A stretch of DNA of 28,660 nucleotides from a virus. The stretch covers positions 1 through 28,660 of IMG/VR virus record IMGVR_UViG_3300031566_000282. One strand, given 5' to 3'. How positions within the stretch are numbered: position 1 is the first letter of the stretch; each line of letters starts with the position of its first letter. Shown piece after piece: positions 7,387 to 14,149 of the stretch. Both the position numbers and the translations under genes were made by a program. The notes beneath the pieces are model-generated. The model ran no database searches. It saw only the letters and a program-made list of their open reading frames with translations, and had not been told where the DNA came from.

Positions 7387-7634
7387 TCGTACATTAATTT
7401 ATAGGTCTCAAAGACATTCGTACTAATGCTAAGGTTTAACCCGTTCGCTTCGACGAAGCGTGTGAGCGTGCCAATCGTGTAATCGGTTTTACCATTTACG
7501 ATATTGCCCGCCTGTTGCGGGGTGATCCCTGCAAGTTTCGCGGCCTCGTCCTGAGTCCTGAACTTAGCCCGCAATTGTTCTTTACACTGCAAGCCTATTG
7601 ACTTCCTATATGTTATTTCTTTTCCTTTATTCAT
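7383..7634 (-). CDS. Small HTH protein coupled to the cytosine methyltransferase
   Basis: This 83-residue protein has a helix-turn-helix of XRE type at about residues 27-50 (TQDEAAKLAGITPQQAGNIV, NGKTDY), followed by TIGTLTRFVEANGLNLSIS, the fourth and fifth helices of that fold. Its TGA overlaps the methyltransferase ATG (ATGA). In restriction-modification systems a small controller protein often precedes the methyltransferase and regulates it, so an autoregulatory role is a reasonable inference. A bidirectional hairpin lies about 13 bases upstream of its ATG. No consensus promoter was found directly upstream. Confidence 0.8.
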   Translation of the reverse strand: MNKGKEITYRKSIGLQCKEQLRAKFRTQDEAAKLAGITPQQAGNIVNGKTDYTIGTLTRFVEANGLNLSISTNVFETYKLMYE

Positions 7635-7646
7635 GTTTATAATTTT

Positions 7647-7666
7647 AAGCCCCCGGAGGGGCTTTT
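7647..7666. terminator. Bidirectional hairpin terminator before the HTH-methyltransferase pair
   Basis: AAGCCCC and GGGGCTT pair across a CGGA loop. T-rich tracts flank both sides, TTTT on the plus strand and TTAAAATT on the minus strand. It separates the tiny-ORF cluster from the HTH gene and would restrict or attenuate transcription into the HTH gene. Confidence 0.7.
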
Positions 7667-7668
7667 GG

Positions 7669-7734
7669 TTAAACCCTGTTTTTCTTTTTGAAGTTGTGAA
7701 CTTCGATCATGTGTAACTTTCTTTTTTCTCTCAT
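7669..7734 (-). CDS. Possible 21-residue basic peptide
   Basis: The ORF reads MREKRKLHMIEVHNFKKKNRV. It begins at an ATGA overlap with the ORF before it and is preceded by TAAGGAGGAT, an unusually good Shine-Dalgarno site for this group, 9 bases before the ATG. The peptide is strongly basic. The SD site and the overlap favour translation; the small size leaves doubt. It stops 3 bases before the terminator hairpin. Confidence 0.35.
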   Translation of the reverse strand: MREKRKLHMIEVHNFKKKNRV

Positions 7735-7829
7735 TTCTTTATCCTCCTTACATTGTGTTTGTGTATCCGCCTTTTATCCCTTTTGGGCAGGCTAAACATT
7801 CTTAAAATTAATAAATGTATTGCTTTCAT
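7731..7829 (-). CDS. Possible 32-residue basic peptide
   Basis: The ORF starts at an ATGA overlap with the 49-residue membrane protein and ends at an ATGA overlap with the next ORF. It has a short hydrophobic start (AIHLLILRMF) followed by a Lys/Arg/His-rich tail ending RRIKK. It resembles no family I know. The chained overlaps on both sides are the main support. Confidence 0.4.
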   Translation of the reverse strand: MKAIHLLILRMFSLPKRDKRRIHKHNVRRIKK

Positions 7830-7975
7830 TTTGATACGTTTTTGATGAAAATTGCAATTATGATTGTGACACATATAAATCCTATTAACCTACTATCTGA
7901 AAAGATCGCACCTGCTAAAAATAGCAGTAGCAAAGTCATCAGCACTATCGTAAGAAGTATGTCTATAAGTTTCAT
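7826..7975 (-). CDS. Small two-helix membrane protein, 49 residues
   Basis: The protein starts MKLIDILLTI and has two hydrophobic segments, about residues 3-25 and 31-44, separated by FSDSRL, so it should form a hairpin in the inner membrane. It is the first gene of a mini-operon of three chained ORFs and has its own late-type promoter at 7979-8011. The -7 box ends 3 bases before the ATG, predicting a leaderless transcript. A holin or a small membrane modulator could look like this, but there is no lysis gene nearby and I do not assign a function. Confidence 0.65.
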   Translation of the reverse strand: MKLIDILLTIVLMTLLLLFLAGAIFSDSRLIGFICVTIIIAIFIKNVSK

Positions 7976-7978
7976 GTC

Positions 7979-8011
7979 GTAAAATTATAACAAATATTTA
8001 TCACTACCAAA
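7979..8011 (-). promoter_or_regulatory. Second-class promoter (20-base spacer, TAnnTTTAC) for the tiny-ORF operon
   Basis: On the minus strand TTTG (8011-8008), exactly 20 bases, then TAATTTTAC (7987-7979), followed by GAC and the ATG. Just upstream, 8015-8040 carries closely spaced TAACATT/TTTAAC repeats like those at 15260-15290 and 16947-16977. The start site should fall at or next to the ATG. Confidence 0.65.
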
Positions 8012-8035
8012 TTCATAACATTATTTTAACATTTT

Positions 8036-9034
8036 TTAACGTTTCCAAAATGATTCCCGGCATTCGTCCGAACAGAAAACGTGATGTGGCCCCCGCTTCT
8101 CAAAAGGCTGGCCGCAGTGTTTGCAGCCTTGCGGGTCTTTTAAAACTAAAGGTGGTTTCTTTTCTTCAAAGGCATTAAAATAGTTATGTATTACCTGTGC
8201 AAATTTTCGGTCAAGTAAAGTCACGGCCTTCAATTCTATTTCACTTGTCAATAATTCAAACTGATTTGTTTTTTCTTCATAAATTTTCGAAAAGAAGTAC
8301 ATTAGCAGCCCGTTAACTGACAAAATTACAAACATTACGACGGCGACTATATTATAATACCTGTCCGCCTCCGATGCCACCTCCACATTGTTGTTTTTCA
8401 ACTTGGCAAGGTGATCCCCCCTTATCTCTGCTTTGGCCTTTTTATAACCATCTGTTAAGCTTTTAATGTCTGCATAGTAGTCATCTATTGTTTTCAGTTG
8501 ATCGGCTGTCAGGTGTGATCTTCTATTGCCCTGCCATGCTTGCGGGTTTATTATGATAGTGTTGATCCTGCCCTGTATATAGTCGCGGTCAGTCTTAAAA
8601 TTGAGTTCTAAATCTTTTGAAAGCTCCGTGTAATTGTCCGCAATTTCTTTTCGTACGTCGACCTTTTCACTTTGTCGCATTGCCAGACCGTTCGTGGATG
8701 AAATGAACGATACGCTAAACAAACCGACTGCAAGGAACAAAGCAAAGATCGCCGTTCGCAGCTTGCCCCGCAAAGCGAATTTAAAAAACTTCGACAATGC
8801 GATCGCGGTCAACACCTCTATTAACATAAGGTTGACTACTGAGAAAGTTATGGATAAGGCTTTATCATTCAACAAACTTGTAAACAGATCTAAGAAATAG
8901 AAATAGCCTGCGAAGACGCTGAATGTCATTGTCGCTATCTTTACAATTATGGTAATTAATATAAAAGCCCTCCATTCAACCAGAAAGCTTTGTTGGTTGT
9001 ATTGCCGCTTTGCAAAATTTTCAAGTGTTTTCAT
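8036..9034 (-). CDS. Four-helix membrane protein with C-terminal zinc finger, function unknown
   Basis: The protein has 332 residues. Hydrophobic segments lie at about 22-48, 60-82, 94-112 and 228-248. Between the third and fourth is a charged, probably helical stretch of some 115 residues. After the fourth helix comes another helix-rich segment, and the C-terminus carries CKHC (C304, C307) and CSDEC (C321, C325), a short zinc ribbon of the kind that ends FCSDECR. I know no family with this architecture. It lies alone between a mini-operon and divergent promoters, and its own promoter predicts a leaderless mRNA starting at this ATG. A membrane-anchored superinfection-exclusion or sensing role is possible but only inferred. 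The stop lies within an operator-like repeat. Confidence 0.8.
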   Translation of the reverse strand: MKTLENFAKRQYNQQSFLVEWRAFILITIIVKIATMTFSVFAGYFYFLDLFTSLLNDKALSITFSVVNLMLIEVLTAIALSKFFKFALRGKLRTAIFALFLAVGLFSVSFISSTNGLAMRQSEKVDVRKEIADNYTELSKDLELNFKTDRDYIQGRINTIIINPQAWQGNRRSHLTADQLKTIDDYYADIKSLTDGYKKAKAEIRGDHLAKLKNNNVEVASEADRYYNIVAVVMFVILSVNGLLMYFFSKIYEEKTNQFELLTSEIELKAVTLLDRKFAQVIHNYFNAFEEKKPPLVLKDPQGCKHCGQPFEKRGPHHVFCSDECRESFWKR

Positions 9035-9038
9035 GCCA

Positions 9039-9069
9039 CAAATGTATTAATTTTTTATCATTATGCAAA
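9039..9069 (-). promoter_or_regulatory. Promoter of the membrane zinc-finger gene
   Basis: On the minus strand TTTG (9069-9066), exactly 19 bases, then TACATTTG (9046-9039) match the Bacteroidota consensus perfectly. The -7 box ends 4 bases before the ATG at 9034, so transcription should start at or beside the start codon. Confidence 0.75.
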
Positions 9070-9074
9070 TTAAT

Positions 9075-9105
9075 TTTGTTATAATGCAAACTTTTGTTAT
9101 CTTTG
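9075..9105 (+). promoter_or_regulatory. Promoter of the rightward DUF7768/DnaQ operon
   Basis: TTTG (9075-9078), exactly 19 bases, then TATCTTTG (9098-9105) match the Bacteroidota consensus perfectly. It is arranged back to back with the promoter at 9039-9069, with only 5 bases between them. The leader is about 18 bases and A-rich, with no Shine-Dalgarno site. Confidence 0.85.
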
Positions 9106-9127
9106 TTGTGGATTAAAAATTAAAATT

Positions 9128-9673
9128 ATGTATAAAGAACTGAAAGAGATTGTGATCGCTGGTGGGCGATCTTTAAGGGACAAAAATTTGCCCGCACAAT
9201 TGGACGCGGCGGCCCTGCTGGGCGAACTTGAAGCCCCTGCGCCGTTTAATCTGGTCGGCGGCTATTTGTCTTACAAAGACGAAACAAGCGGGTATTCCCT
9301 ACCTGTCAGTTTCGCGGGTGAAATACTAAAAAGGTATGAAAAGAGATCTAAAAAGGCCGACTATCTAAAAAGCGAAAGGCATTTAAAATACGTTGTTTGG
9401 TTTGTCTTTATAAAGAAGCTCCTAAAAGAGGGGGGTACCATTAATACGAAGGCTTTAGGCGTTAAGTACGCGCCTTCGCCTTACGGTTCTTGTATAGGTG
9501 AGCCTGTTCGGATAGTGGAATTCATAAGAATGTCAAAGGATCAACTAGTGAAATTCATAGAAGGGTTGGAGGATCAACTACCGGAATTACTAAAAGGATC
9601 GCAGCGGGATTTAAAGGTAATGAGCTTCGAAATCAATTCATTTATTAACATGTATAATTCTGAAAAAAGATGA
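9128..9673 (+). CDS. Unknown 181-residue phage protein
   Basis: I do not recognise a family. The protein starts MYKELKEIVIAGGRSL, is soluble by appearance, and has two basic stretches (KRYEKRSKKADYLKSERHLKY at about residues 69-89 and others) and a helical C-terminal half. It is the first gene of a four-gene operon with a perfect promoter and an A-rich leader; its TGA overlaps the next ATG. The operon ends with a DnaQ-like exonuclease, so a nucleic-acid-related or early takeover role is plausible but not shown. Confidence 0.75.
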   Translation: MYKELKEIVIAGGRSLRDKNLPAQLDAAALLGELEAPAPFNLVGGYLSYKDETSGYSLPVSFAGEILKRYEKRSKKADYLKSERHLKYVVWFVFIKKLLKEGGTINTKALGVKYAPSPYGSCIGEPVRIVEFIRMSKDQLVKFIEGLEDQLPELLKGSQRDLKVMSFEINSFINMYNSEKR

Positions 9674-9822
9674 AAGTACTACTAATTATTTTATGCCTGG
9701 CTATCTTAATCATAGGTGGCCTAATCATCAAACTACGACGCAATTACCGTAAAGCGCGTAGAGTAGCGGATCAACCCTATATAGATTCAATAGAGAGGGA
9801 GGCTAATTACCATGAAAGCTAA
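9670..9822 (+). CDS. Small single-pass membrane protein, 50 residues
   Basis: The ORF begins at an ATGA overlap with the previous gene. Residues 2-20 (KVLLIILCLAILIIGGLII) form one membrane helix, followed by a basic segment (KLRRNYRKARR) and an acidic end, which puts the C-terminus in the cytoplasm by the positive-inside rule. It overlaps the next gene by 11 bases. The tight coupling on both sides supports a real gene. It looks like an N-anchored spanin subunit in size only; I do not assign a function. Confidence 0.65.
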   Translation: MKVLLIILCLAILIIGGLIIKLRRNYRKARRVADQPYIDSIEREANYHES

Positions 9823-10129
9823 GGTGGTCATAGAAAGCCCGTATGCGGGGTGCGTAGCGCAAAATGTTAATTATGCCCGGCGCTGTGTAAAAGATAGCTT
9901 ATTGCGCGGCGAGGCGCCGATCGCAAGCCATTTGTTATACACCCAGCCGGGGATTTTAGACGACTCTAACCCGGTAGAGAGAAAGCTGGGTATTGAGGTC
10001 GGCCTTGAATGGTTAAGCGTGGCGGACAAACATGTTTTTTATATAGACTATGGTTATACGGATGGTATGCTTATAGCTAAAGAAAGATCTGAAAATTTAG
10101 GAAAAATAATAGAAGAAAGGACTTTATGA
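9812..10129 (+). CDS. DUF7768 family protein (nucleoside deoxyribosyltransferase-like fold)
   Basis: The 105-residue protein carries the family signature: ESPYAG at residues 8-13, NVNYARRCVKDSLLRGEAP, ASHLLYTQPGILDD, ERKLGIEVGLEWL, and YIDYGYTDGM near the end. Members resemble nucleoside 2-deoxyribosyltransferase-like domains and are widespread in phages; a role in nucleotide metabolism is suspected but not established. It overlaps the membrane-protein gene at its start and the exonuclease gene by 4 bases (ATGA) at its end, so it is translated as part of the operon. Confidence 0.8.
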   Translation: MKAKVVIESPYAGCVAQNVNYARRCVKDSLLRGEAPIASHLLYTQPGILDDSNPVERKLGIEVGLEWLSVADKHVFYIDYGYTDGMLIAKERSENLGKIIEERTL

Positions 10130-10707
10130 TTAAAAAACTATTTTATGATTTAGAGACTACTGGGGTAGACGTGCGAAAGCACTCTATCCACCAGATCGCG
10201 GGGTTGATTGAGATTGGTGACGAGGTGGTGGAAACTTTCGACATTAAGACCAGACCACACCCCAAAGCGGAGATCACGCCGGAGGCTTTGACGGTTTGCG
10301 GTGTTAGCCAAGAAACTATTATGTCATACCAACCAATGGGATCGGCCTACAAAGACTTAATATCATTAATGGCTAAGTACGTGGATCGGTACGATAAAGC
10401 GGATAAGTTCTTTATGGTCGGTTTTAACAATTCGTACTTTGATGACACTTTCCTTCGTGCCTGGTTTGAACAGAACAATGACGCTTTCTTTGATGCTTGG
10501 TTCTTCAGGGGGTCATTAGATGTTATGGGCCTTGCGGCTGAGTACTTAATTGACAGGCGTGTACAGATGCCTAGTTTTAAATTAAGCAGGGTGTGTTTAG
10601 AGCTGGGGATCGATGTGGATAAAACCAAACTACACGACGGTGTGTATGATGTTGAATTAATGAGACAAGTTTACAGGATTGTGACTAAAAGAGAAGTTGA
10701 ATTATAA
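10126..10707 (+). CDS. DnaQ-like 3'-5' exonuclease (DEDDh)
   Basis: This 193-residue exonuclease resembles the epsilon subunit of DNA polymerase III. Exo I is YDLETTG with D8 and E10, Exo II is GFNNSYFDD with D106, and Exo III is LHDGVYDVEL with H170 and D175, so all DEDDh ligands are present. It should remove nucleotides from 3' ends of DNA or RNA. The phage polymerase already has a proofreading domain, so this enzyme more likely trims RNA or degrades nucleic acid in recycling or defence. It is the last gene of the rightward early operon; a terminator lies 120 bases downstream. Confidence 0.9.
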   Translation: MIKKLFYDLETTGVDVRKHSIHQIAGLIEIGDEVVETFDIKTRPHPKAEITPEALTVCGVSQETIMSYQPMGSAYKDLISLMAKYVDRYDKADKFFMVGFNNSYFDDTFLRAWFEQNNDAFFDAWFFRGSLDVMGLAAEYLIDRRVQMPSFKLSRVCLELGIDVDKTKLHDGVYDVELMRQVYRIVTKREVEL

Positions 10708-10826
10708 TAAAACTTTACAAAAATAGGAATAACAAATAAATATATGTTAAATTTTTTAACACTTCCAAAAACAAGTATTTGTTATAATTAAGTAATTATC
10801 TAAGAGTCATACATTTAGCACAAAAT

Positions 10827-10853
10827 ACCAGGTATTTGTTACCTGGTTTTTTT
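10827..10853 (+). terminator. Terminator after the DUF7768/DnaQ operon
   Basis: ACCAGGTA and TACCTGGT form an 8-bp stem with a 5-base loop and run directly into seven T, a strong intrinsic terminator on the plus strand. Confidence 0.85.
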
Positions 10854-10930
10854 ATGTAAAGTATTATAAACATTCTTAGGTTTTCCGGGCGGTCTACACA
10901 CCTATACGCTGGGCGTTCTATTGTTTCTTT

Positions 10931-11317
10931 GTTTACCTAATGTTTATAAGGTTTGTGGAAATTGCGTAAACAATGATGATTTATTGTTTACATTTATTGT
11001 TTCCCTTCAATCCTTACCCTACCTAAGATTACCTAATATGTAAACAAAGTAAACAATAGAAAGCACTGGTAGTTAAAAAGCTAAAATAAAAATATACCTA
11101 AATAACAAATATATATATGATATATACTTATTATTTACACATGTTTTTATATTTATTACATAGCCCTATATAGGGGATTTTGTGTTTACTTTGTTTACTT
11201 TGCAGGCCGTTATTAGTGTTTACTGGGTTTTGAATAGAAACAAAGGGTGAAATTATTGTTTACGTTATTGTTTACGATTAGGGTTGAACCTTAGTCTACC
11301 GACGTAAACAATAATTT
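10931..11317. repeat. Cluster of eleven GTTTAC/GTAAAC motifs
   Basis: Forward GTTTAC starts at 10931, 10986, 11184, 11193, 11218, 11258 and 11270; reverse GTAAAC starts at 10966, 11040, 11049 and 11304. Special arrangements are the 9-bp inverted pair GTAAACAAT/ATTGTTTAC (10966-10974, 10983-10991), a tandem repeat of TTATTGTTTACG (11253-11264, 11265-11276), and a perfect 15-bp inverted repeat (11250-11264, 11303-11317). Fewer than one copy would be expected by chance in this length. Confidence 0.9.
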
Positions 11318-11354
11318 CCTGGTATTATTTATAGGCTTTTTTGTTGGTATGGGT

Positions 11355-11385
11355 TTTGATAATTGATAACTTTAGTTTATATTTG
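11355..11385 (+). promoter_or_regulatory. Promoter of the terminase operon
   Basis: TTTG (11355-11358), exactly 19 bases, then TATATTTG (11378-11385) match the Bacteroidota consensus perfectly. The leader is about 70 bases and carries a possible CCGGG/CCCGG stem at 11413-11440. Confidence 0.8.
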
Positions 11386-11459
11386 TATCTCTAATTAATG
11401 ATTTTTGATAAGCCGGGGAAGTCTCAACCCACTGACCCGGTGTATTTTAACTAAATTTT

Positions 11460-11645
11460 ATGAAATTTACAGAGGTTATAACACTAGTGGACTTAATTTT
11501 GGATAAGGACTATGCTATAAAAGCGGGCAGCACTGTTATGATAACTAAAGGCTTGAAAAGTAAATACGCGCTTTGGCATAGTTCGGGTGTTTATGATTTA
11601 CCCGATCACGTTATTAGTGATTTGCCAGAAATAAATTTAAAATAA
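11460..11645 (+). CDS. Small unknown protein ahead of terminase, 61 residues
   Basis: The ORF starts MKFTEVITLV and has a mostly beta-rich composition (DYAIKAGSTVMITKG, ALWHSSGVYDLPDHVI). The KAGSTVMI-KG pattern suggests a small SH3-like barrel, as in some phage accessory proteins, but this is only a pattern impression. It is the first gene after the terminase promoter and lies 5 bases before the small terminase gene. A packaging-linked role is inferred from position. Confidence 0.65.
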   Translation: MKFTEVITLVDLILDKDYAIKAGSTVMITKGLKSKYALWHSSGVYDLPDHVISDLPEINLK

Positions 11646-11650
11646 AAACG

Positions 11651-12196
11651 ATGGGTGCACCTAAAGGAAACCAATTTTGGAAATTAAGAAGTAAGCACGG
11701 GCGGGACAAACTGTTTGCCACTCCTGAACTACTTTGGAGTGCCGCTTGTGAATATTTCCAGTGGTGCGACGAAAACCCGTGGCTAAAGATGGAACAGTCC
11801 CGTGGCACGCCTAAGCCTATTATAGACGATTTGACGGGCGAAAAGGTCTGGCCGGACAATATTACGGCCATTCCGGTTGAAAGGCCTTACACTGTACACG
11901 GACTATGCTTATACCTCGATTGTAATACTCAATATTTCAATGATTTTGCAAAAAATTTAAAGGAAAATGAAAAAGATTTTTCCATAGTCGTTACGCGTAT
12001 AATGGAAACCATATACAAGCAAAAGTTTGAGGGCGCGGCGGTCGGAACGTTCAATTCTAATATAATAGCCCGCGACTTAGGTTTGACCGATAAGAAAGAT
12101 CTTAATTTGGGGGGTAAGGTTGAAACTGATTTTAGTAAAATTTCCACGGACGAGCTCCTTAAACGGGCGGAGGCCATAAAAAAGCTAAGTGAATAG
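11651..12196 (+). CDS. Terminase small subunit
   Basis: The 181-residue protein has the pattern of small terminase/DNA-packaging proteins of Bacteroidota phages: MGAPKGNQFWKLRSKHGR at the start, LLWSAACEYFQWCDENPW, RPYTVHGLCLYLDCNTQYF with a helix-turn-helix-like segment, and QKFEGAAVGTFNSNIIARDLGLTDKK. It recognises the packaging site and hands DNA to the large subunit. Its stop overlaps the large-subunit start by 8 bases, as is usual for terminase pairs. Confidence 0.88.
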   Translation: MGAPKGNQFWKLRSKHGRDKLFATPELLWSAACEYFQWCDENPWLKMEQSRGTPKPIIDDLTGEKVWPDNITAIPVERPYTVHGLCLYLDCNTQYFNDFAKNLKENEKDFSIVVTRIMETIYKQKFEGAAVGTFNSNIIARDLGLTDKKDLNLGGKVETDFSKISTDELLKRAEAIKKLSE

Positions 12197-13595
12197 GCAC
12201 GAATTTGATATTTATCTTGAACTATATAAACGCGGGGAGTTTGGCCGTATACCGATTGGTAAGTACCCCGACGGCTCGTACTTCTACATGACTGATAAGC
12301 AGGTACAAACTTGTGAATTAATCGCGGACGATCAAACTTTAGAAGTAGGTTATGGTGGATCGGCACGGGGCGGTAAATCAATTGTAGAATGCACAATTAT
12401 AATTTTTGATTGTTTTGCCTATCCCGGCATAGCCTGGGGCTTGTGCCGAAAAAAGCTGGTGGTACTCAAAAAAACAGTTTTAAAGACACTTTACAATCAA
12501 TTTAACTTTTATGGCATAGCACTTGAAAAAGATTATAAGTTTGACGGGGAACTGCATATATTTACATTCAAAAATAAATCTGAGATATTCCTAATAGACA
12601 CAGCCTTTCAGCCCTCCGACCCACTTAACACGAGGTTCGGCGGTTTTGAACTTACCAGGGCAGCAATCGACGAAAGCAATGAGACGGACAAAGAGACAGT
12701 AAACAAAATTTTTGAGCGGACTGGGTGGCGACTTAACGACGTATATGGGTTGAAAAGAAAAGTTTTCGAGTGTTTTAATCCTGCTAAAAACCATATCTAT
12801 ACAAGGTACTATAAACCTTACCGGGATAAAAGGGAGAGTGTAAACAGAAGGTTCATTCCCGCCTTGCCTGGGGATAACCCCAATCCGGAGGTACAGAAAT
12901 GGGTGGAGGACATGATAAAGACAGCGGATGAAATCACAATACAAAGACAGATATACGGTAACTTTGATTACGACGACGATCCCAGCACGTTGGTTGATTA
13001 TGATGCTTTAACGGACATGTTCACAAACACCCACGTTATACCGGGCGACAAAAGGATCAGTGCTGATCTGGCTATGCAAGGCCGGGATCGTTTTCTGGCT
13101 GTGTATTGGCGGGGGCTTGTAGGTTCGTTTGAAATAGATAAAGAAAAATCAAGTGGTAAAAGCATTGAAACGGATTTAACCAGGCTCAAAACAGAGAAAG
13201 GTGTGGGGAATACGCGGATCATTGCGGACGCGGACGGGCTGGGCAATTACCTGGAAAGTTACATCAACAATATTTATGAGTTTAGAGGCGGGGCGCGTGC
13301 CTCTGATCCGGGTCTATACGATAACTTGAAAAGCGAACTTGCATGGCTATTGGCGGAGCGTATAAACAAACGTGAAATATACATAATTTGTACGGAGGAT
13401 CAACAGGAAAAGATAAAAGAAGAAATTTCAATATGCCTTAAAAGGCAAAATTTAGACGGGGACACGCAAAAGCGTAAACTGGTAAACAAAGAAATGATGA
13501 AACAATTAATAGGGCGTTCACCTGACTTCTTGGATGTGTTAATCATGGGCATGCACGCCGGGCGCCGGGTTAAAAAGGGAATGAAGGCATTATGA
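12189..13595 (+). CDS. Terminase large subunit (ATPase and nuclease)
   Basis: The 468-residue packaging motor has Walker A GGSARGGKS at residues 56-64, Walker B ending AAIDESNE with D161 and E162, and a C-terminal RNase H-like nuclease with D293 (ISADLAMQGRD), D347/D349 (IIADADG) and D446/D449 (SPDFLDVL). All motor and nuclease acids are present, so it should pump and cut phage DNA at the portal. Length is normal. The TGA overlaps the next ATG. The portal gene lies 13 kb downstream rather than next to it, which is unusual. Confidence 0.95.
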   Translation: MNRHEFDIYLELYKRGEFGRIPIGKYPDGSYFYMTDKQVQTCELIADDQTLEVGYGGSARGGKSIVECTIIIFDCFAYPGIAWGLCRKKLVVLKKTVLKTLYNQFNFYGIALEKDYKFDGELHIFTFKNKSEIFLIDTAFQPSDPLNTRFGGFELTRAAIDESNETDKETVNKIFERTGWRLNDVYGLKRKVFECFNPAKNHIYTRYYKPYRDKRESVNRRFIPALPGDNPNPEVQKWVEDMIKTADEITIQRQIYGNFDYDDDPSTLVDYDALTDMFTNTHVIPGDKRISADLAMQGRDRFLAVYWRGLVGSFEIDKEKSSGKSIETDLTRLKTEKGVGNTRIIADADGLGNYLESYINNIYEFRGGARASDPGLYDNLKSELAWLLAERINKREIYIICTEDQQEKIKEEISICLKRQNLDGDTQKRKLVNKEMMKQLIGRSPDFLDVLIMGMHAGRRVKKGMKAL

Positions 13596-14149
13596 AAGTA
13601 CAGGACATAACATTTAAACAGTATGTGGCCTTGCAAGATCGCACCCTGTATGACTACTATTTAGAATTTGGTAAGTTTGCAGCGGAGGACGTTTTTAAAG
13701 TGGGACCTTTTGTAGATTTGCCTTTTGGTTTTGTCAAAGACATTCAGTATCATATTGTTTATTCCAAAGACGGTTTGACATGGTATTTATTTTTTGAAGA
13801 AATTTCAAAGCTAAAACAGGTCAAATTGATTGATTTAGCAGATTATTCTATATTTTCTATACATAAGGCCGTTTTATACTTTCGTGACCAGGTGGGGGTA
13901 ATCAATGATATGGAAAGCAACTATTTAGGGCACGCCGCAACAGCTGAAGAAAGGCAGGCGGGTATTGATCGTTTTTCATCTTACGGCCCTTTTTTGCAAT
14001 ATGATAGGCTGGCAGGCGGCGACCTCCTTAAATTTGAAGAAATTAAAAAACTCCCTTATTCAGTTTGTTTCACAAAGTTAAAACTGGATGCCGACAACGC
14101 GGAATACCAACAAGCTTATAATGAGATACTTAAAAATAAAAACACATGA
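13592..14149 (+). CDS. Unknown late protein, 185 residues
   Basis: I do not recognise a named family. The protein starts MKVQDITFKQYVALQ, is rich in Tyr and Phe, has no membrane segment, and includes LPFGFVKDIQYHIVYSKDGLTWYLFFEEIS in its centre. It overlaps terminase by ATGA and the next gene by ATGA, so it belongs to the same operon. Similar-looking proteins occur next to terminase or tail genes in Bacteroidota phages. A virion assembly role is inferred from position only. Confidence 0.75.
   Translation: MKVQDITFKQYVALQDRTLYDYYLEFGKFAAEDVFKVGPFVDLPFGFVKDIQYHIVYSKDGLTWYLFFEEISKLKQVKLIDLADYSIFSIHKAVLYFRDQVGVINDMESNYLGHAATAEERQAGIDRFSSYGPFLQYDRLAGGDLLKFEEIKKLPYSVCFTKLKLDADNAEYQQAYNEILKNKNT

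Larger units (their letters stand above)
10708..11459. other. 750-bp gene-free region, candidate replication origin or operator centre
   Basis: I see no convincing gene. In order it contains GTTAAA/TTTAAC (10745-10759) plus sequence resembling the operator at 15256-15304, a stretch TATTTGTTATAATT also found in the promoter at 7979-8011, a strong terminator, eleven GTTTAC/GTAAAC hexamers (10931-11309), an AT-rich block (about 11080-11160), the perfect palindrome CCCTATATAGGG (11164-11175), a 15-bp inverted repeat (11250-11264 with 11303-11317), and the terminase promoter with a leader carrying CCGGG/CCCGG (11413-11440). Repeats next to AT-rich DNA are typical of origins; no initiator gene is beside it. 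Confidence 0.6.

Noticed and set aside
10931-11317. CRISPR array
   Set aside because: The repeats are only 6-15 bp, occur in both orientations and have irregular spacing, so they are binding-site-like, not CRISPR.
12591-13636. Minus-strand open frames opposite terminase
   Set aside because: They are shadows of the large terminase, whose ATPase and nuclease motifs are intact on the plus strand.
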